Source of the DNA: Rhizobium brockwellii | Lineage (GTDB): Bacteria; Pseudomonadota; Alphaproteobacteria; Rhizobiales; Rhizobiaceae | DNA length: 64,000 nt | Assembly: GCF_000769405.2 (NCBI RefSeq) | Contig: NZ_CP053439.1 | Location: 1,674,001-1,738,000, forward strand | Direction of reading: 5' to 3' | In this document: positions 34,934-42,951 of the stretch, one piece after another | Numbering within the stretch: position 1 is the first letter of the stretch | How the letters are laid out: each line of letters opens with the position of its first letter | Program-made: the position numbers and the translations under genes | The notes under the pieces: model-generated | What the model saw: the letters and a program-made list of their open reading frames with translations, nothing else | What the model was told of the DNA's origin: nothing | Database searches by the model: none

Positions 34934-35727
34934 CTTCCCGAACGTGATTGCCTGGGCCCTTCCTGACCTGCTCGGTCGAGGCTCGGAGATGATCTCGAAC
35001 TTGCCGGGCTGATTGTTGGGAGCCAGAGGTGCCAGACGGCTATTGATCCTGGGTCGTCTCTCGGAGCGGTGCGCGTCGGATAACGAAATGCCCGTCCATG
35101 GCGCGATCTTGCCAAATCAAGTAAGGGAACCCCGCCCGAAGCGGGCAATTCCTCGATGGCATAGGGTTGCGGGCGCCGCTGTTGGCTTGCGATAAGGAAG
35201 GGCGAGAGTGCTGAAGTGATCGTCGAGTTGTCTCGGACATATCCAAGCATGAACGCTTCGCGCGTGGCCCAGGCGTACTCTCCGGTGAGAAAGCGCTTCA
35301 GGCCGTTGTCACAATACAGATCGTGACCCTTTCGAGTTGCGGCGTCGATAAGCTTGCATTCAACAACTAGCGGGAAAGCAGGTGTTCTGGCCGACAGGTG
35401 TATCGAAATATCGGGTCGCTTTTCCAGATGACTGCCGTCGTAGCTGAGGGTTTCCTTACCTCTCGTGACCGTGCGGACCAGTTGCTCCCAGATTGGATGC
35501 TCTTCAAGCATCTGCGTAAGTCGCGTTTCCATCAGCGCATTGACCTCGGCCTCGGACCCGGTCAGCAGCGTCGTTGCTTGAGTGCGACTGAGTTCTGCCC
35601 ATGCTGCCGCGAGCACTTCGGCGATTACGGTAAGATGCTCGTCGTGGAGCGCCGCGAAGGGTAGTTCCAACCCTCGGGTCAATTCGTCAATCTGATTGAG
35701 GCGGGGCGACGAGGCTAAAGAGGTCAC
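34891..35727 (-). CDS. PD-(D/E)xK restriction endonuclease-like protein
   Basis: A 278-residue protein with a clear nuclease core: RPDISIHL (Asp about 106) and VVECKLI (Glu 123, Lys 125), the PD-(D/E)xK pattern. It is coupled to the upstream methyltransferase (GTG start at 35,727, GTGA overlap), so it is probably the cutting partner of a type II-like system. After HLWLP (about 235) the sequence becomes Ser/Arg/Gly-rich and looks out of character; the native stop may have been lost near 35,020, with the frame running on into the end of the GIY-YIG gene. That tail is inferred to be an artefact of module joining. Confidence 0.8.
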   Translation of the reverse strand: MTSLASSPRLNQIDELTRGLELPFAALHDEHLTVIAEVLAAAWAELSRTQATTLLTGSEAEVNALMETRLTQMLEEHPIWEQLVRTVTRGKETLSYDGSHLEKRPDISIHLSARTPAFPLVVECKLIDAATRKGHDLYCDNGLKRFLTGEYAWATREAFMLGYVRDNSTITSALSPFLIASQQRRPQPYAIEELPASGGVPLLDLARSRHGRAFRYPTRTAPRDDPGSIAVWHLWLPTISPASSRSSPSLDRAGQEGPRQSRSGSQRSKRTKRAVFGS

Positions 35728-38700
35728 GCGGTCTCTCGCCCCTTCAAAATATCCATGTGTTCCCAGGCAACCCGCTGGGCGACTTGTCTCGCCTGGCTTT
35801 CCGACCAGTAGCGTGCTTGATCAAGGCGACCGAGGCATAGACAACCGGCTTCATCGACAAATGAGACCTCTGTCGCTGCGAAATGGTCAGCCAGCGGCAG
35901 GAATTTGTGCCAGTTTAGGCTCGTCCCATCAGCGGCGAGGCCGCTTCTACCGCTCGAGCTTATACACAAAGTTCGCCAGGGCGATGCGTCGAGGCGTCTG
36001 GCAGGCTTTGCCTCAATGGCTCGTCCGAAGCGCTTGGCCCATGGCTTAAGCTCGACATTAAGCACGGCGCAAAAATCTTGCACGGCTTGTTCGCTAGGTT
36101 GTGCCTGTGCTCGGTTCCTATTCTTAGCGAAGGGTAGATTGAATTCGAGAGTATCCAGGATAACTTGAAGGTCGCGTGAGCGCAGGCCGTAGAGAGTTGC
36201 GACCCACTCATCGATATTAGCCCAAGCGTCCTCTTCACCCGACTGAGCGCCCTCGAACAAGCGATCGAGGTCGATCCGATCACTGGCTGACAGGTCTTCG
36301 AGCGTCGGGATCAGCAAGCCATCGATTGTAGCTTTTTCAATAGTGTCACGTTCAAAACCGAACTCGCCGCTCGTGATCAGTACCTGCCAAAGAGCGACTT
36401 TGCTGCCGATGAGTAAGCTGAGATATCGGGCAAGTGTGCTGCCCTCCTGGTGATGACGCGCACTGTAGCCATAGAAGCTCGTGTTAAAGACTGCGTCACT
36501 CAACGTGACGGCGGTCTTTATTCTTCCGATTGCCGCCGGTGGGGCTTTTTGAACCACAAGGAGGGGGCCCTCGAACAAGGAACGCGGCCGCGGATCGTGG
36601 ATTCGCTCGTGTTTGAACAGTGGAAGCTGACTGGCATCGACAAGGATGCTCGACATCGATTCGGATGAAATTTCGTGCAAATCATGAAGGTATTTGGCCG
36701 AGACACCGGGGAGACCGTCGCCGTTCTTGCGAACGCGGCTGCTCTTGCGCAGGTTTTGATATCCATTACCGGCATACTTCGCGCGACCCGCTTCAGACCC
36801 GAAGAGTTGGCGCCAATAGTCACCTAGTCTGAGCGGCGTCTGAACCCTTATGCGATCGTAGACTTGAAGATCTGCCCTAGTGCCGCGGAACAGGGTCTTC
36901 AAAATTTCCGGTCTCTCTGCGATCTCGTCGGAGGTGACCATCTCCGCGTTTGCAGCGTCGATACGCATGCTCCCCGCGCTATTTAGCGAGCCTTCGAGCC
37001 TGGGACTGACCAACCGAAATCCGGCCCCTTGGGGCGGAACCTGGTTTCTTGCGTAAAGAATGCAGAAGGGCGCGGCAATCTCTGGCCAGACGCGCGTCTG
37101 TCGCAGCTCGACGCCATTCACGATTGCGGTGACGTCGAGCGCGCGGAACAGAGCGCGGCGAGCATCCTGCATGCCGTCACCTTGCTGGAACAACACGCGG
37201 GCGTGCAGTGCAAACACGATCTGGCCCTGCGGTTTTGCCCACTCCATCGCTCTCCATACGAACGGTAGGTCGAGCACCTCATTGGGAATAGGTGGGGGAG
37301 GAACTTCCGCAGGGAGACGGGTTCGCGCTATTCGCTTGATGATCGATTGTACCTCGCCCCAATTTGGAAGTTGCGTTGCACTTGCCCAGGGCGGATTGCC
37401 GATCACCAAGTCGTACCGATTTACATGCTCATCGCCGACGTTCGGTCCGAGGCTTCCCAAGCTTCGCTCGGCGCTGGTTTCATCACCCACCTTCAGCAAG
37501 ACGCGGTCACGCAGATTCTCAAACCTGAGTTTCCGAACAGGCTCGGGGTGGGGGTCCAGTTCGATTGAAATCAAATAGAGGCCCAGTGCTGCAAATCGAA
37601 GCGCAGCCTCGTTGATGTCGAAGCCGGTTATCTGGTCATAAAGGATCCGGCGAAGCACTTCAGTTTCAGGCCGAGCGCCATCGCGCCGCCAGCGTTCAGC
37701 GACAAGCTGACGGAAAGCGGTGAGGAGGAAGACGCCTGCTCCTGCAGCAGGGTCAAGAATGCGCGCGTCAGCGGCGTGTCCATCGCGCGCTAGTGCGCCA
37801 AGTGCCCCTCTGACCATCAGGTCGGCAATTGGCCGAGGGGTATAATAGCCGCCTTCGCGCCGTTGACGTTCTGGTGCATGCCGATGCAAATAATGCTCAT
37901 AGGCTTGGCTGAGCACGCCTACCGGAATGTGCGCGAAATCTAAGTTGTCCCAGCGTTCCGCCCAACCGAGAAATAGTTGGCCGTCCGGTGCTCGGCGTAA
38001 AATATCTCCCAGAACCTTGAACGCCTCGGGAGGTAGCTGCTTGTAGATCCCCGAAGACATCGGCAAAAAATCACCGTTAAAGGTCGAGTCCAACCACTCG
38101 GACGTTGCTTCCGCTCGCCTTATGTCATCGAACAGTTCAGCTGCGCCGTGGGCGTCTACGCCGAGTGGCCCCAGCAAATGACGGTCGCCAAGGAAGCGCG
38201 TGAAGAGCGCACGTCCGACTAGCGAGATGGCGTCATCATCGCCGACGCTACAATTTTCCTTAAGAGTATCGATGGAGGAACTCAGAAGTTTAAGAACGAC
38301 CTGCGAAATCCATTGCCGCTGGCCGGTTGGCAGCCCGGGGCGCGCGTTGGCCAAGTGGGCAAAGGTCGCGATCTCTTGCCCTTCGGGGATGCCGACAGTG
38401 ACTTGCGCCTGCTCGGGTGAACAGGAATCTAAACCAACGTGATATACGTCCAAACGCCCTGGTCTGACGACGCCGAGATAGGGGGCATCGCCGCGCATAG
38501 CGATGAGGCGTCGGATCCTGTGCAATCGCTGATGGTCGTCCTGGAGCCGATCATCGGCCACCAAGAATATCAGCGGAGTGTTCTGCCACTCGTAGACTGC
38601 ACCGATCGCTTGTAAATCTTCGTTCCCGCCCTCTCGGGCAGTGAGAAGGGTCGCGTAAGGCAGCAAATCGGGACCATCGACGTCCAGTAACCGCAACGCG

Positions 38701-38762
38701 GCCTCGTCTGCCCCATATCGCCTAAGCTCCTGACCGAGTCTGTTTTTCACTATTGTGGTCAT
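35724..38762 (-). CDS. Eco57I-like N6-adenine DNA methyltransferase
   Basis: A 1,012-residue methyltransferase. The N-terminal 320 residues contain a beta-rich part that may be an N-terminal nuclease-like or HTH domain without clear motif. The SAM site LDPAAGAGVFLL lies at about 331-342 and the catalytic NPPW (LVIGNPPWAS) at about 454, as in Eco57I-type enzymes; the C-terminal half would be the target-recognition region. The ATG at 38,762 was chosen; a TTG at 38,786 would overlap the antitoxin stop. It shares a GTGA junction with the downstream nuclease. Confidence 0.88.
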   Translation of the reverse strand: MTTIVKNRLGQELRRYGADEAALRLLDVDGPDLLPYATLLTAREGGNEDLQAIGAVYEWQNTPLIFLVADDRLQDDHQRLHRIRRLIAMRGDAPYLGVVRPGRLDVYHVGLDSCSPEQAQVTVGIPEGQEIATFAHLANARPGLPTGQRQWISQVVLKLLSSSIDTLKENCSVGDDDAISLVGRALFTRFLGDRHLLGPLGVDAHGAAELFDDIRRAEATSEWLDSTFNGDFLPMSSGIYKQLPPEAFKVLGDILRRAPDGQLFLGWAERWDNLDFAHIPVGVLSQAYEHYLHRHAPERQRREGGYYTPRPIADLMVRGALGALARDGHAADARILDPAAGAGVFLLTAFRQLVAERWRRDGARPETEVLRRILYDQITGFDINEAALRFAALGLYLISIELDPHPEPVRKLRFENLRDRVLLKVGDETSAERSLGSLGPNVGDEHVNRYDLVIGNPPWASATQLPNWGEVQSIIKRIARTRLPAEVPPPPIPNEVLDLPFVWRAMEWAKPQGQIVFALHARVLFQQGDGMQDARRALFRALDVTAIVNGVELRQTRVWPEIAAPFCILYARNQVPPQGAGFRLVSPRLEGSLNSAGSMRIDAANAEMVTSDEIAERPEILKTLFRGTRADLQVYDRIRVQTPLRLGDYWRQLFGSEAGRAKYAGNGYQNLRKSSRVRKNGDGLPGVSAKYLHDLHEISSESMSSILVDASQLPLFKHERIHDPRPRSLFEGPLLVVQKAPPAAIGRIKTAVTLSDAVFNTSFYGYSARHHQEGSTLARYLSLLIGSKVALWQVLITSGEFGFERDTIEKATIDGLLIPTLEDLSASDRIDLDRLFEGAQSGEEDAWANIDEWVATLYGLRSRDLQVILDTLEFNLPFAKNRNRAQAQPSEQAVQDFCAVLNVELKPWAKRFGRAIEAKPARRLDASPWRTLCISSSGRSGLAADGTSLNWHKFLPLADHFAATEVSFVDEAGCLCLGRLDQARYWSESQARQVAQRVAWEHMDILKGRETA

Positions 38763-38782
38763 GTTTTTACGTGCCGCACAGC

Positions 38783-39181
38783 TCAACCCGCCTTCGCGGC
38801 GAGCTTTCCAGCGGCTCCGCTCTTTGTGCGACTATGCGTTCTCGACTTGCCCGAAACAGGGGCGGATCCGATGTCGCCGAGGCTCTGAAGGCGGATCGCC
38901 GCCCGGGCGGGAAGCCTGACTACAAGTTCCAAATTGCCCCCGACGGCTTCGACATAGCTGCGTAGCGTCGAGAGATACATGTCGGCCTGCTTCTCTATCT
39001 TGGAGACCGACGGCTGCTTTATATTAAGCGCGGTGGCGATCTCGGCCTGCGCCTTGCCGGCGATCTGGCGCAACTCGCGCAGACCCTCAACCTCCTGCTT
39101 CAGGTCCCGATACCGCGCGTTGATCGCCGCCTGCTCTTCCGCAGGCAGCGCGGCGATTAACTCATCCAGGCTCCGGCCCAT
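38783..39181 (-). CDS. HigA-type XRE antitoxin
   Basis: A 132-residue protein with an XRE helix-turn-helix (LRQIAGKAQAEIATALNIKQPSVSKIEKQAD) and the YLSTLRSYVEAVGGNLELVV strand-helix of HigA-2 antitoxins. The C-terminus is a basic Ser/Arg/Lys/Ala-rich tail. It follows the HigB-like toxin gene by one base, the toxin-first order typical of higBA. It also directly precedes the Eco57I-like methyltransferase, so it could repress the restriction genes as well. Confidence 0.88.
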   Translation of the reverse strand: MGRSLDELIAALPAEEQAAINARYRDLKQEVEGLRELRQIAGKAQAEIATALNIKQPSVSKIEKQADMYLSTLRSYVEAVGGNLELVVRLPARAAIRLQSLGDIGSAPVSGKSRTHSRTKSGAAGKLAAKAG

Positions 39182-39182
39182 C

Positions 39183-39548
39183 TTACATTCCCTTCTTCGC
39201 GGCTTTCAGGCTTTCCAGATGCAGGGAAAACCGCAAATCCGCTTTCGCGATAAGCTGCTTGTAGAAGCGCTTCTGGCTACCGCCAGATTTATCACCCGCC
39301 ACCAGCAGGATTGCCTTCCTCTCCGGGTCGAAGGCGAAGGCGGCACGCCATTCGCCATCAGAGGCCCCGAAGCGCATTTCTTTCATGTTGGCGTGCCTTG
39401 ACCCTTTGAGCGTGTCGACGTGCGGGCGACCAAGCTGTGGGCCATAATCGGCAAGCAGCTTGGCGATCGCCAGCAATTCGGTTTGCACCCCTTGCTCGAA
39501 GGCCAGAAACTCCACCTCAAAGGCGTCATCAAGTCTAACTTCCCACAT
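39183..39548 (-). CDS. HigB/RelE-type mRNA-interferase toxin (Gp49-like)
   Basis: A 121-residue protein of the phage-derived Gp49-like HigB family: MWEVRLDDAFEVEFLAF, the LGRPHVDTLKGSRHANMKEMRF core, EWRAAFAFDPERKAILLVAGDK, and a C-terminal FYKQLIAKADLRFSLHLESLK. Such toxins cleave mRNA on the ribosome unless bound by their antitoxin, encoded next. A palindrome lies seven bases upstream of its start. Toxin-antitoxin pairs stabilise ICEs and may also guard the defence island. Confidence 0.88.
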   Translation of the reverse strand: MWEVRLDDAFEVEFLAFEQGVQTELLAIAKLLADYGPQLGRPHVDTLKGSRHANMKEMRFGASDGEWRAAFAFDPERKAILLVAGDKSGGSQKRFYKQLIAKADLRFSLHLESLKAAKKGM

Positions 39549-39554
39549 GTCGAT

Positions 39555-39570
39555 ATAGCCTTGGAGCTAT
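39555..39570. promoter_or_regulatory. Palindrome upstream of the higBA-like pair
   Basis: ATAGC-CTTGGA-GCTAT forms an inverted repeat with 5-bp arms immediately before the toxin start codon at 39,548. This is the usual position and size for the operator bound by a HigA-type antitoxin. It is inferred from symmetry. Confidence 0.5.
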
Positions 39571-39630
39571 GTTTGGTCAATAGGAATGACATGCGAAGCG
39601 GCCGCGGCGCCGTCATCGCGAAGCGGCACG

Positions 39631-39699
39631 GTGCAACAACGTGTTGCACAAATTCGCCGTTGGCCCATGGCCCCGCGCTCCGCCGCGATGCCATGGGCC
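39631..39699. repeat. Two strong inverted repeats between integrase and higBA
   Basis: GTGCAACA-ACG-TGTTGCAC (39,631-39,649) is a perfect 8-bp-arm palindrome. GGCCCATGG (39,662-39,670) and CCATGGGCC (39,691-39,699) form a perfect 9-bp-arm hairpin with a 20-base loop. They lie in the 185-base gap after the integrase stop. The hairpins may end the integrase transcript, though no T-run follows, or be protein-binding sites. Confidence 0.5.
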
Positions 39700-39733
39700 G
39701 TCGCGGCGGCGGCAGTCACTAGAGTCCGCACGC

Positions 39734-40987
39734 TCAGGCCGCCTGTTTCAGCGTGCCGCTGCCTTTCTTCTTAGTCAGCAGCATCCGGGCGAACTTGTCC
39801 CACTTTGCCATCGCCGCGCGCTTCTCCGGCATGTAGTTCCATCGGTCATAGCTCTTGGAGCTGACGTCCTGCAGCGTGTGGTTCTGCAAGCGATCCCGGA
39901 TCTCCTTGGACAGGCCGGCTTTGCCAGCGAGCGTTTTCCATGTCCGCCGCAGATCGCGGTTTGTCACGTATGGGATGACCTCGCGGTCCCGCTGGCGCCA
40001 CATGAACGAATAGAGGGTTCCGTGGCTCACCGGCTTGGACGGATCGGTGGCCGAGGGGAAGAACCAGCCATGAGCGTTGGGTGTGATTGACTCGATGAGT
40101 TCGGCGGCGATTTTCGGCACTGGGATCGCGTGGGGTTTCCCGTTTTTAGTCTTCGACCAGTCGATGATGCGTTCTCTCGCGTCCCATTGATCGACGTGCA
40201 GGCGTGCTATCTCCTCGACACGCTGTCCCGTCAGCATCAGAATTCTGACCGCGCGGGTGTATGGCGGATGCACTGGGGCATCGGGGCATTCGAGCCAGCG
40301 GTAAAGACGAAGGAACTCATCCTCGTCCAGCCAGCGCGTTCCGACCTTCTTGGGTTCCGTCGGTATGCCCGCAGCAGGATTGTAGACCAGACGGAAGCGT
40401 CGCGCGGAGACCGAGCGGTAGTCGTGCTCAGATTTCAGGCCCCAGCTGAAAGCCGATCGGATGTAGCTTCGCACATGATCCGCCATCGATCGCTTGCCGC
40501 GTTCATAGATGGGGCGGAGGATGGCGGTGATCTCGTCCGGTTCGATGTCGCGGGCAGGGCGATTCCGCCCGAGCGTGTCGGCGATCTTGTTGAGCCCTTT
40601 CTCTGCCTCCTTCCAGGACGACTTCCCCGCGTCCTTTAGATAGGCGACGTACGCTTCGAAGAGATCAGCCACGGTGCCTGGCCGCGTGTCGCCGGCGATC
40701 TTGATGCTGCGGCCCTTCTGGATCATGTCCGCGAAGTCGCGGCTGAATACCTCTCGCGCCTTGCTGAGCGGCATCGAGGGATATGACCCGAGCTTCTTTT
40801 TGATGCGCTTTTGATCGCGCCACTGCTGGGCCATCCAGTCGGCAGTGATGCGGGTGGGCATCGGCTTCATCACAAGGATGAGGCGCCCGGTTCCATGTCC
40901 TTCGCCATCGACGAGGCTGAGCTGTTTTCCGGTCTGCTCGACCTCTTTCAGGGCGCGGCGAATTTCTCCATCGGTAAGGCTTGGCAC
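39734..40987 (-). CDS. int: ICE tyrosine integrase
   Basis: A 417-residue tyrosine recombinase that inserts and excises the ICE. An arm-binding/DUF4102-like N-terminus (KKLGSYPSMPLSKAREVFSRD) is followed by a core-binding domain (about 105-210) and the catalytic domain: Arg 256 (TGQRVEEIARL), Lys in WSKTKNGKPHAIPV (about 279-284), the NRDLRR box (344-347), His 370 in LQNH and nucleophile Tyr 380 in KSYDRW. It is the last gene before the radC junction and points into the element, as expected for an ICE end. Target preference for radC is inferred from position only. Confidence 0.95.
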   Translation of the reverse strand: MPSLTDGEIRRALKEVEQTGKQLSLVDGEGHGTGRLILVMKPMPTRITADWMAQQWRDQKRIKKKLGSYPSMPLSKAREVFSRDFADMIQKGRSIKIAGDTRPGTVADLFEAYVAYLKDAGKSSWKEAEKGLNKIADTLGRNRPARDIEPDEITAILRPIYERGKRSMADHVRSYIRSAFSWGLKSEHDYRSVSARRFRLVYNPAAGIPTEPKKVGTRWLDEDEFLRLYRWLECPDAPVHPPYTRAVRILMLTGQRVEEIARLHVDQWDARERIIDWSKTKNGKPHAIPVPKIAAELIESITPNAHGWFFPSATDPSKPVSHGTLYSFMWRQRDREVIPYVTNRDLRRTWKTLAGKAGLSKEIRDRLQNHTLQDVSSKSYDRWNYMPEKRAAMAKWDKFARMLLTKKKGSGTLKQAA

Positions 40988-41011
40988 TGGGGTTCTCCAT
41001 CGGCTTCCTAG

Positions 41012-41086
41012 TGGGGTCGCCAGACGGATTTGTGGGGTCGGCGACTGGGGTCAAAAGAGGCTCTGATCCCCCTAAAACCGACCCCA
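41012..41086. repeat. TGGGGTC repeats beside the ICE end (candidate arm sites)
   Basis: TGGGGTCG occurs at 41,012-41,019 and 41,033-41,040, TGGGGTCA at 41,046-41,053, and the inverted CGACCCCA at 41,079-41,086. They fill the gap between the integrase start and the junction with radC. Repeats of this type and place are typical of arm-type integrase or excisionase binding sites, or of an integrase operator. They are visible directly; the role is inferred. Confidence 0.55.
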
Positions 41087-41142
41087 ATATGCCATGATAT
41101 CCTATTGCACGACAACCCCAAAAATCCTTGTGAATCAGCGGT

Positions 41143-41185
41143 ATCCAGCGTGATCCAGCGTGATCAACAGAGGTGAGTGGGATGG
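41143..41185. other. Right attachment junction (attR/attL) of the ICE in radC
   Basis: ATCCAGCGTG is repeated in tandem at 41,143-41,152 and 41,153-41,162, followed by ATCAACAG and then GGGATGGTTGTG, the complement of the radC codons for HNHP. The family sequence of RadC is lost to the left of about 41,182. The crossover is therefore within or just beside the HNHP codons. The matching half-site lies beyond the left edge of the window. Confidence 0.6.
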
Positions 41186-41859
41186 TTGTGGACGAGGATC
41201 ATCGCCGTGGCCGAAAGCTCGAGCGCGCGTTTGACCACCTCGCGCGGATAGACCGGCGTATGGTCGACTGTGCCGCGGCCCTGCACCTCGTCGGCGATCA
41301 GCACATTGCGCTTGTCGAGGAAGAGGATGCGGAACTGTTCGCGTGTCTCATGCGCCATGGCGGCATGGCAATACTGGATGACAGAAGACCACGAGGACAG
41401 GACCTGTTTGGTCCTGAGCTCGCTCTTCAGGGTCCGATGGGCGACAGTCGAGATCAGCTTCAGGTCGAGCGCCACGGCCTCTCCGACGCCCTTGACTTCC
41501 ATCAGCAGCGCCTGAGGCGCACCGAAAACGCCGGCGAGCGAGCCGAACCGTTCGATCAGCGCCTTGGCGATCGGCTTGGTGTCGCGCCGCGGGATCAGGC
41601 GGAAAAGCAGCAGTTCGAGGATTTCGTAGTCGGCAAGCGCGGTGTCGCCGAGCTCCCGGAAGCGGTCACGCAATCGCTCGCGATGGCCGTGATAATGCTC
41701 TTGGCCGGCAAGCGAGGCGGGCAGGGCGGCCCTGGCATTTGGTGCGGACGGTTTCTGCGGCTGTCCGCCAAAGAACGAACGTTCATCGGCGGCAATCGGT
41801 TCTTCTGTCTCGAAAGGCAGTTCGTCGTCGGAAGATGTCGAAACAGGCCCCTTTGCCAT
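41164..41859 (-). pseudogene. radC: radC, 3' end displaced by the ICE
   Basis: RadC/JAMM-domain protein. The frame runs from the ATG at 41,859 ([10 protein letters not shown]), seven bases after the map stop, for 231 residues, through typical RadC segments ([70 protein letters not shown]). It then ends in the foreign THLC and a stop. Normal RadC goes on with SGDPTPS and about 45 more residues holding the rest of the JAMM metal site. So the protein is truncated in its catalytic motif and probably inactive. A start at 41,952 would lie inside map and was rejected. Confidence 0.9.
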
Positions 41860-41866
41860 CAGACCG

Positions 41867-42703
41867 TCACCCGTTGTGCGACGGCAGGCCGGGGCGGTCG
41901 AGCCCGCCAGGCGACAGCGTGAAGATCTCGCAGCCATCGGAGGTGACGCCAACCGTATGTTCGTACTGCGCCGACAGCGAGCGGTCGCGGGTCACTGCCG
42001 TCCAGCCGTCGGCCAGCACCTTCACATGCGGCCGGCCGAGGTTGATCATCGGCTCGATGGTGAAGATCATGCCTTCGCGCAGCTCCGGCCCCTCATTGGC
42101 GCGGCCGTAATGCAGGATATTCGGCGAATCGTGGAACAGCCGGCCAACGCCGTGGCCGCAGAAATCGCGCACCACCGAACAGCGCTCTGCTTCGGCATAG
42201 GTCTGGATCGCCTCGCCGATCGCGCCGGTGCGGGCGCCGGGCCTGACGGCGGCAATGCCGCGCATCAGCGATTCATAGGTAACCTCGAGCAGCCGCTCGG
42301 CAGCACGCTTGACGACGCCGACGGGATACATCCGGCTGGAATCGCCGTGCCAGCCGTCGAGCACGAAGGTGACATCGATATTGACGATATCGCCGTCACG
42401 CAGCGGCTTGTCGTTCGGAATGCCATGGCAGACGACGTGGTTGATCGAGGTGCAGGTCGATTTGGTATAGCCGCGATAGTTCAGCGTCGCCGGATAGGCG
42501 CCGTGATCCATGCCGAAATCGAAGACGAACCTGTCGATCTCATCGGTCAACAGGCCGGGCTTGACGATGTCGGCAAGCGCATCGAGGCAGCGCGCGGTCA
42601 GCTGACATGCCCTGCGCATACCCTCGAATGCTTCAGCATCATAAAGCCGGATGGCGCCCGTATTCTTCGGGGGCGCGGTAGAGGCTTCGATATAGTTCAC
42701 CAT
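41867..42703 (-). CDS. map: Methionine aminopeptidase, type I
   Basis: Removes the initiator Met from new proteins in the cytosol. The 278-residue protein has the pita-bread fold motifs: [22 protein letters not shown] with the metal-binding Asp, [29 protein letters not shown] with the active-site His, and [11 protein letters not shown] with the Glu ligand. It is the upstream gene of a map-radC pair. Length and motif spacing are those of the rhizobial type I enzyme. Confidence 0.97.
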   Translation of the reverse strand: MVNYIEASTAPPKNTGAIRLYDAEAFEGMRRACQLTARCLDALADIVKPGLLTDEIDRFVFDFGMDHGAYPATLNYRGYTKSTCTSINHVVCHGIPNDKPLRDGDIVNIDVTFVLDGWHGDSSRMYPVGVVKRAAERLLEVTYESLMRGIAAVRPGARTGAIGEAIQTYAEAERCSVVRDFCGHGVGRLFHDSPNILHYGRANEGPELREGMIFTIEPMINLGRPHVKVLADGWTAVTRDRSLSAQYEHTVGVTSDGCEIFTLSPGGLDRPGLPSHNG

Positions 42704-42909
42704 TGCAGGGCCTTAGCGGAGATTGTTAGATTTGTTCATAATGCAGCTATGCCGGGTTCGTCCATCACGATCAACCGCCAGGACGAGATTTCTGAGCGGA
42801 TCCGATCCGCCCAGCGTGCAGCTTTCCAGATCCGTTCGACGTGCAATCAACCGTCCGGCTCGAATATCCACAATCTTCCCAAAGGGATAGGATTGATTGC
42901 ATGAAGTCT

Positions 42910-42940
42910 CCCCGCTACTCACCGATTGGTGACAGCGGGG
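42910..42940 (+). promoter_or_regulatory. Hairpin in the leader of the TetR gene
   Basis: CCCCGCT (42,910-42,916) pairs with AGCGGGG (42,934-42,940), and inside them TCACC pairs with GGTGA around a GATT loop. This composite stem ends 11 bases before the TetR start at 42,952. Being nearly palindromic, it could be the TetR operator or a structured mRNA leader. Confidence 0.45.
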
Positions 42941-42951
42941 AAGGGTCGATC

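Larger units (their letters stand above)
1..41181. mobile_element. Integrated conjugative element (Tn4371-like ICE), right-hand part
   Basis: The block holds the genes typical of Tn4371-like alphaproteobacterial ICEs in their usual order: trbC-trbB, traG, DUF3363 relaxase, lytic transglycosylase, DUF736, traF, DUF2840, parA, repA, DUF2285 regulators, strawberry-notch protein, parB, DUF932, and a terminal tyrosine integrase. The right end is placed near 41,181, where the chromosomal radC frame loses its family sequence straight after HNHP. The left end and most of the trb operon lie outside the window. Cargo at 27.8-39.5 kb is a defence island. The exact end is inferred; an empty-site comparison would fix it. 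Confidence 0.9.

Noticed and set aside
41100..41200. A tRNA gene as the ICE attachment site
   Set aside because: No cloverleaf or tRNA 3' end is seen near the junction; the host sequence here is radC.
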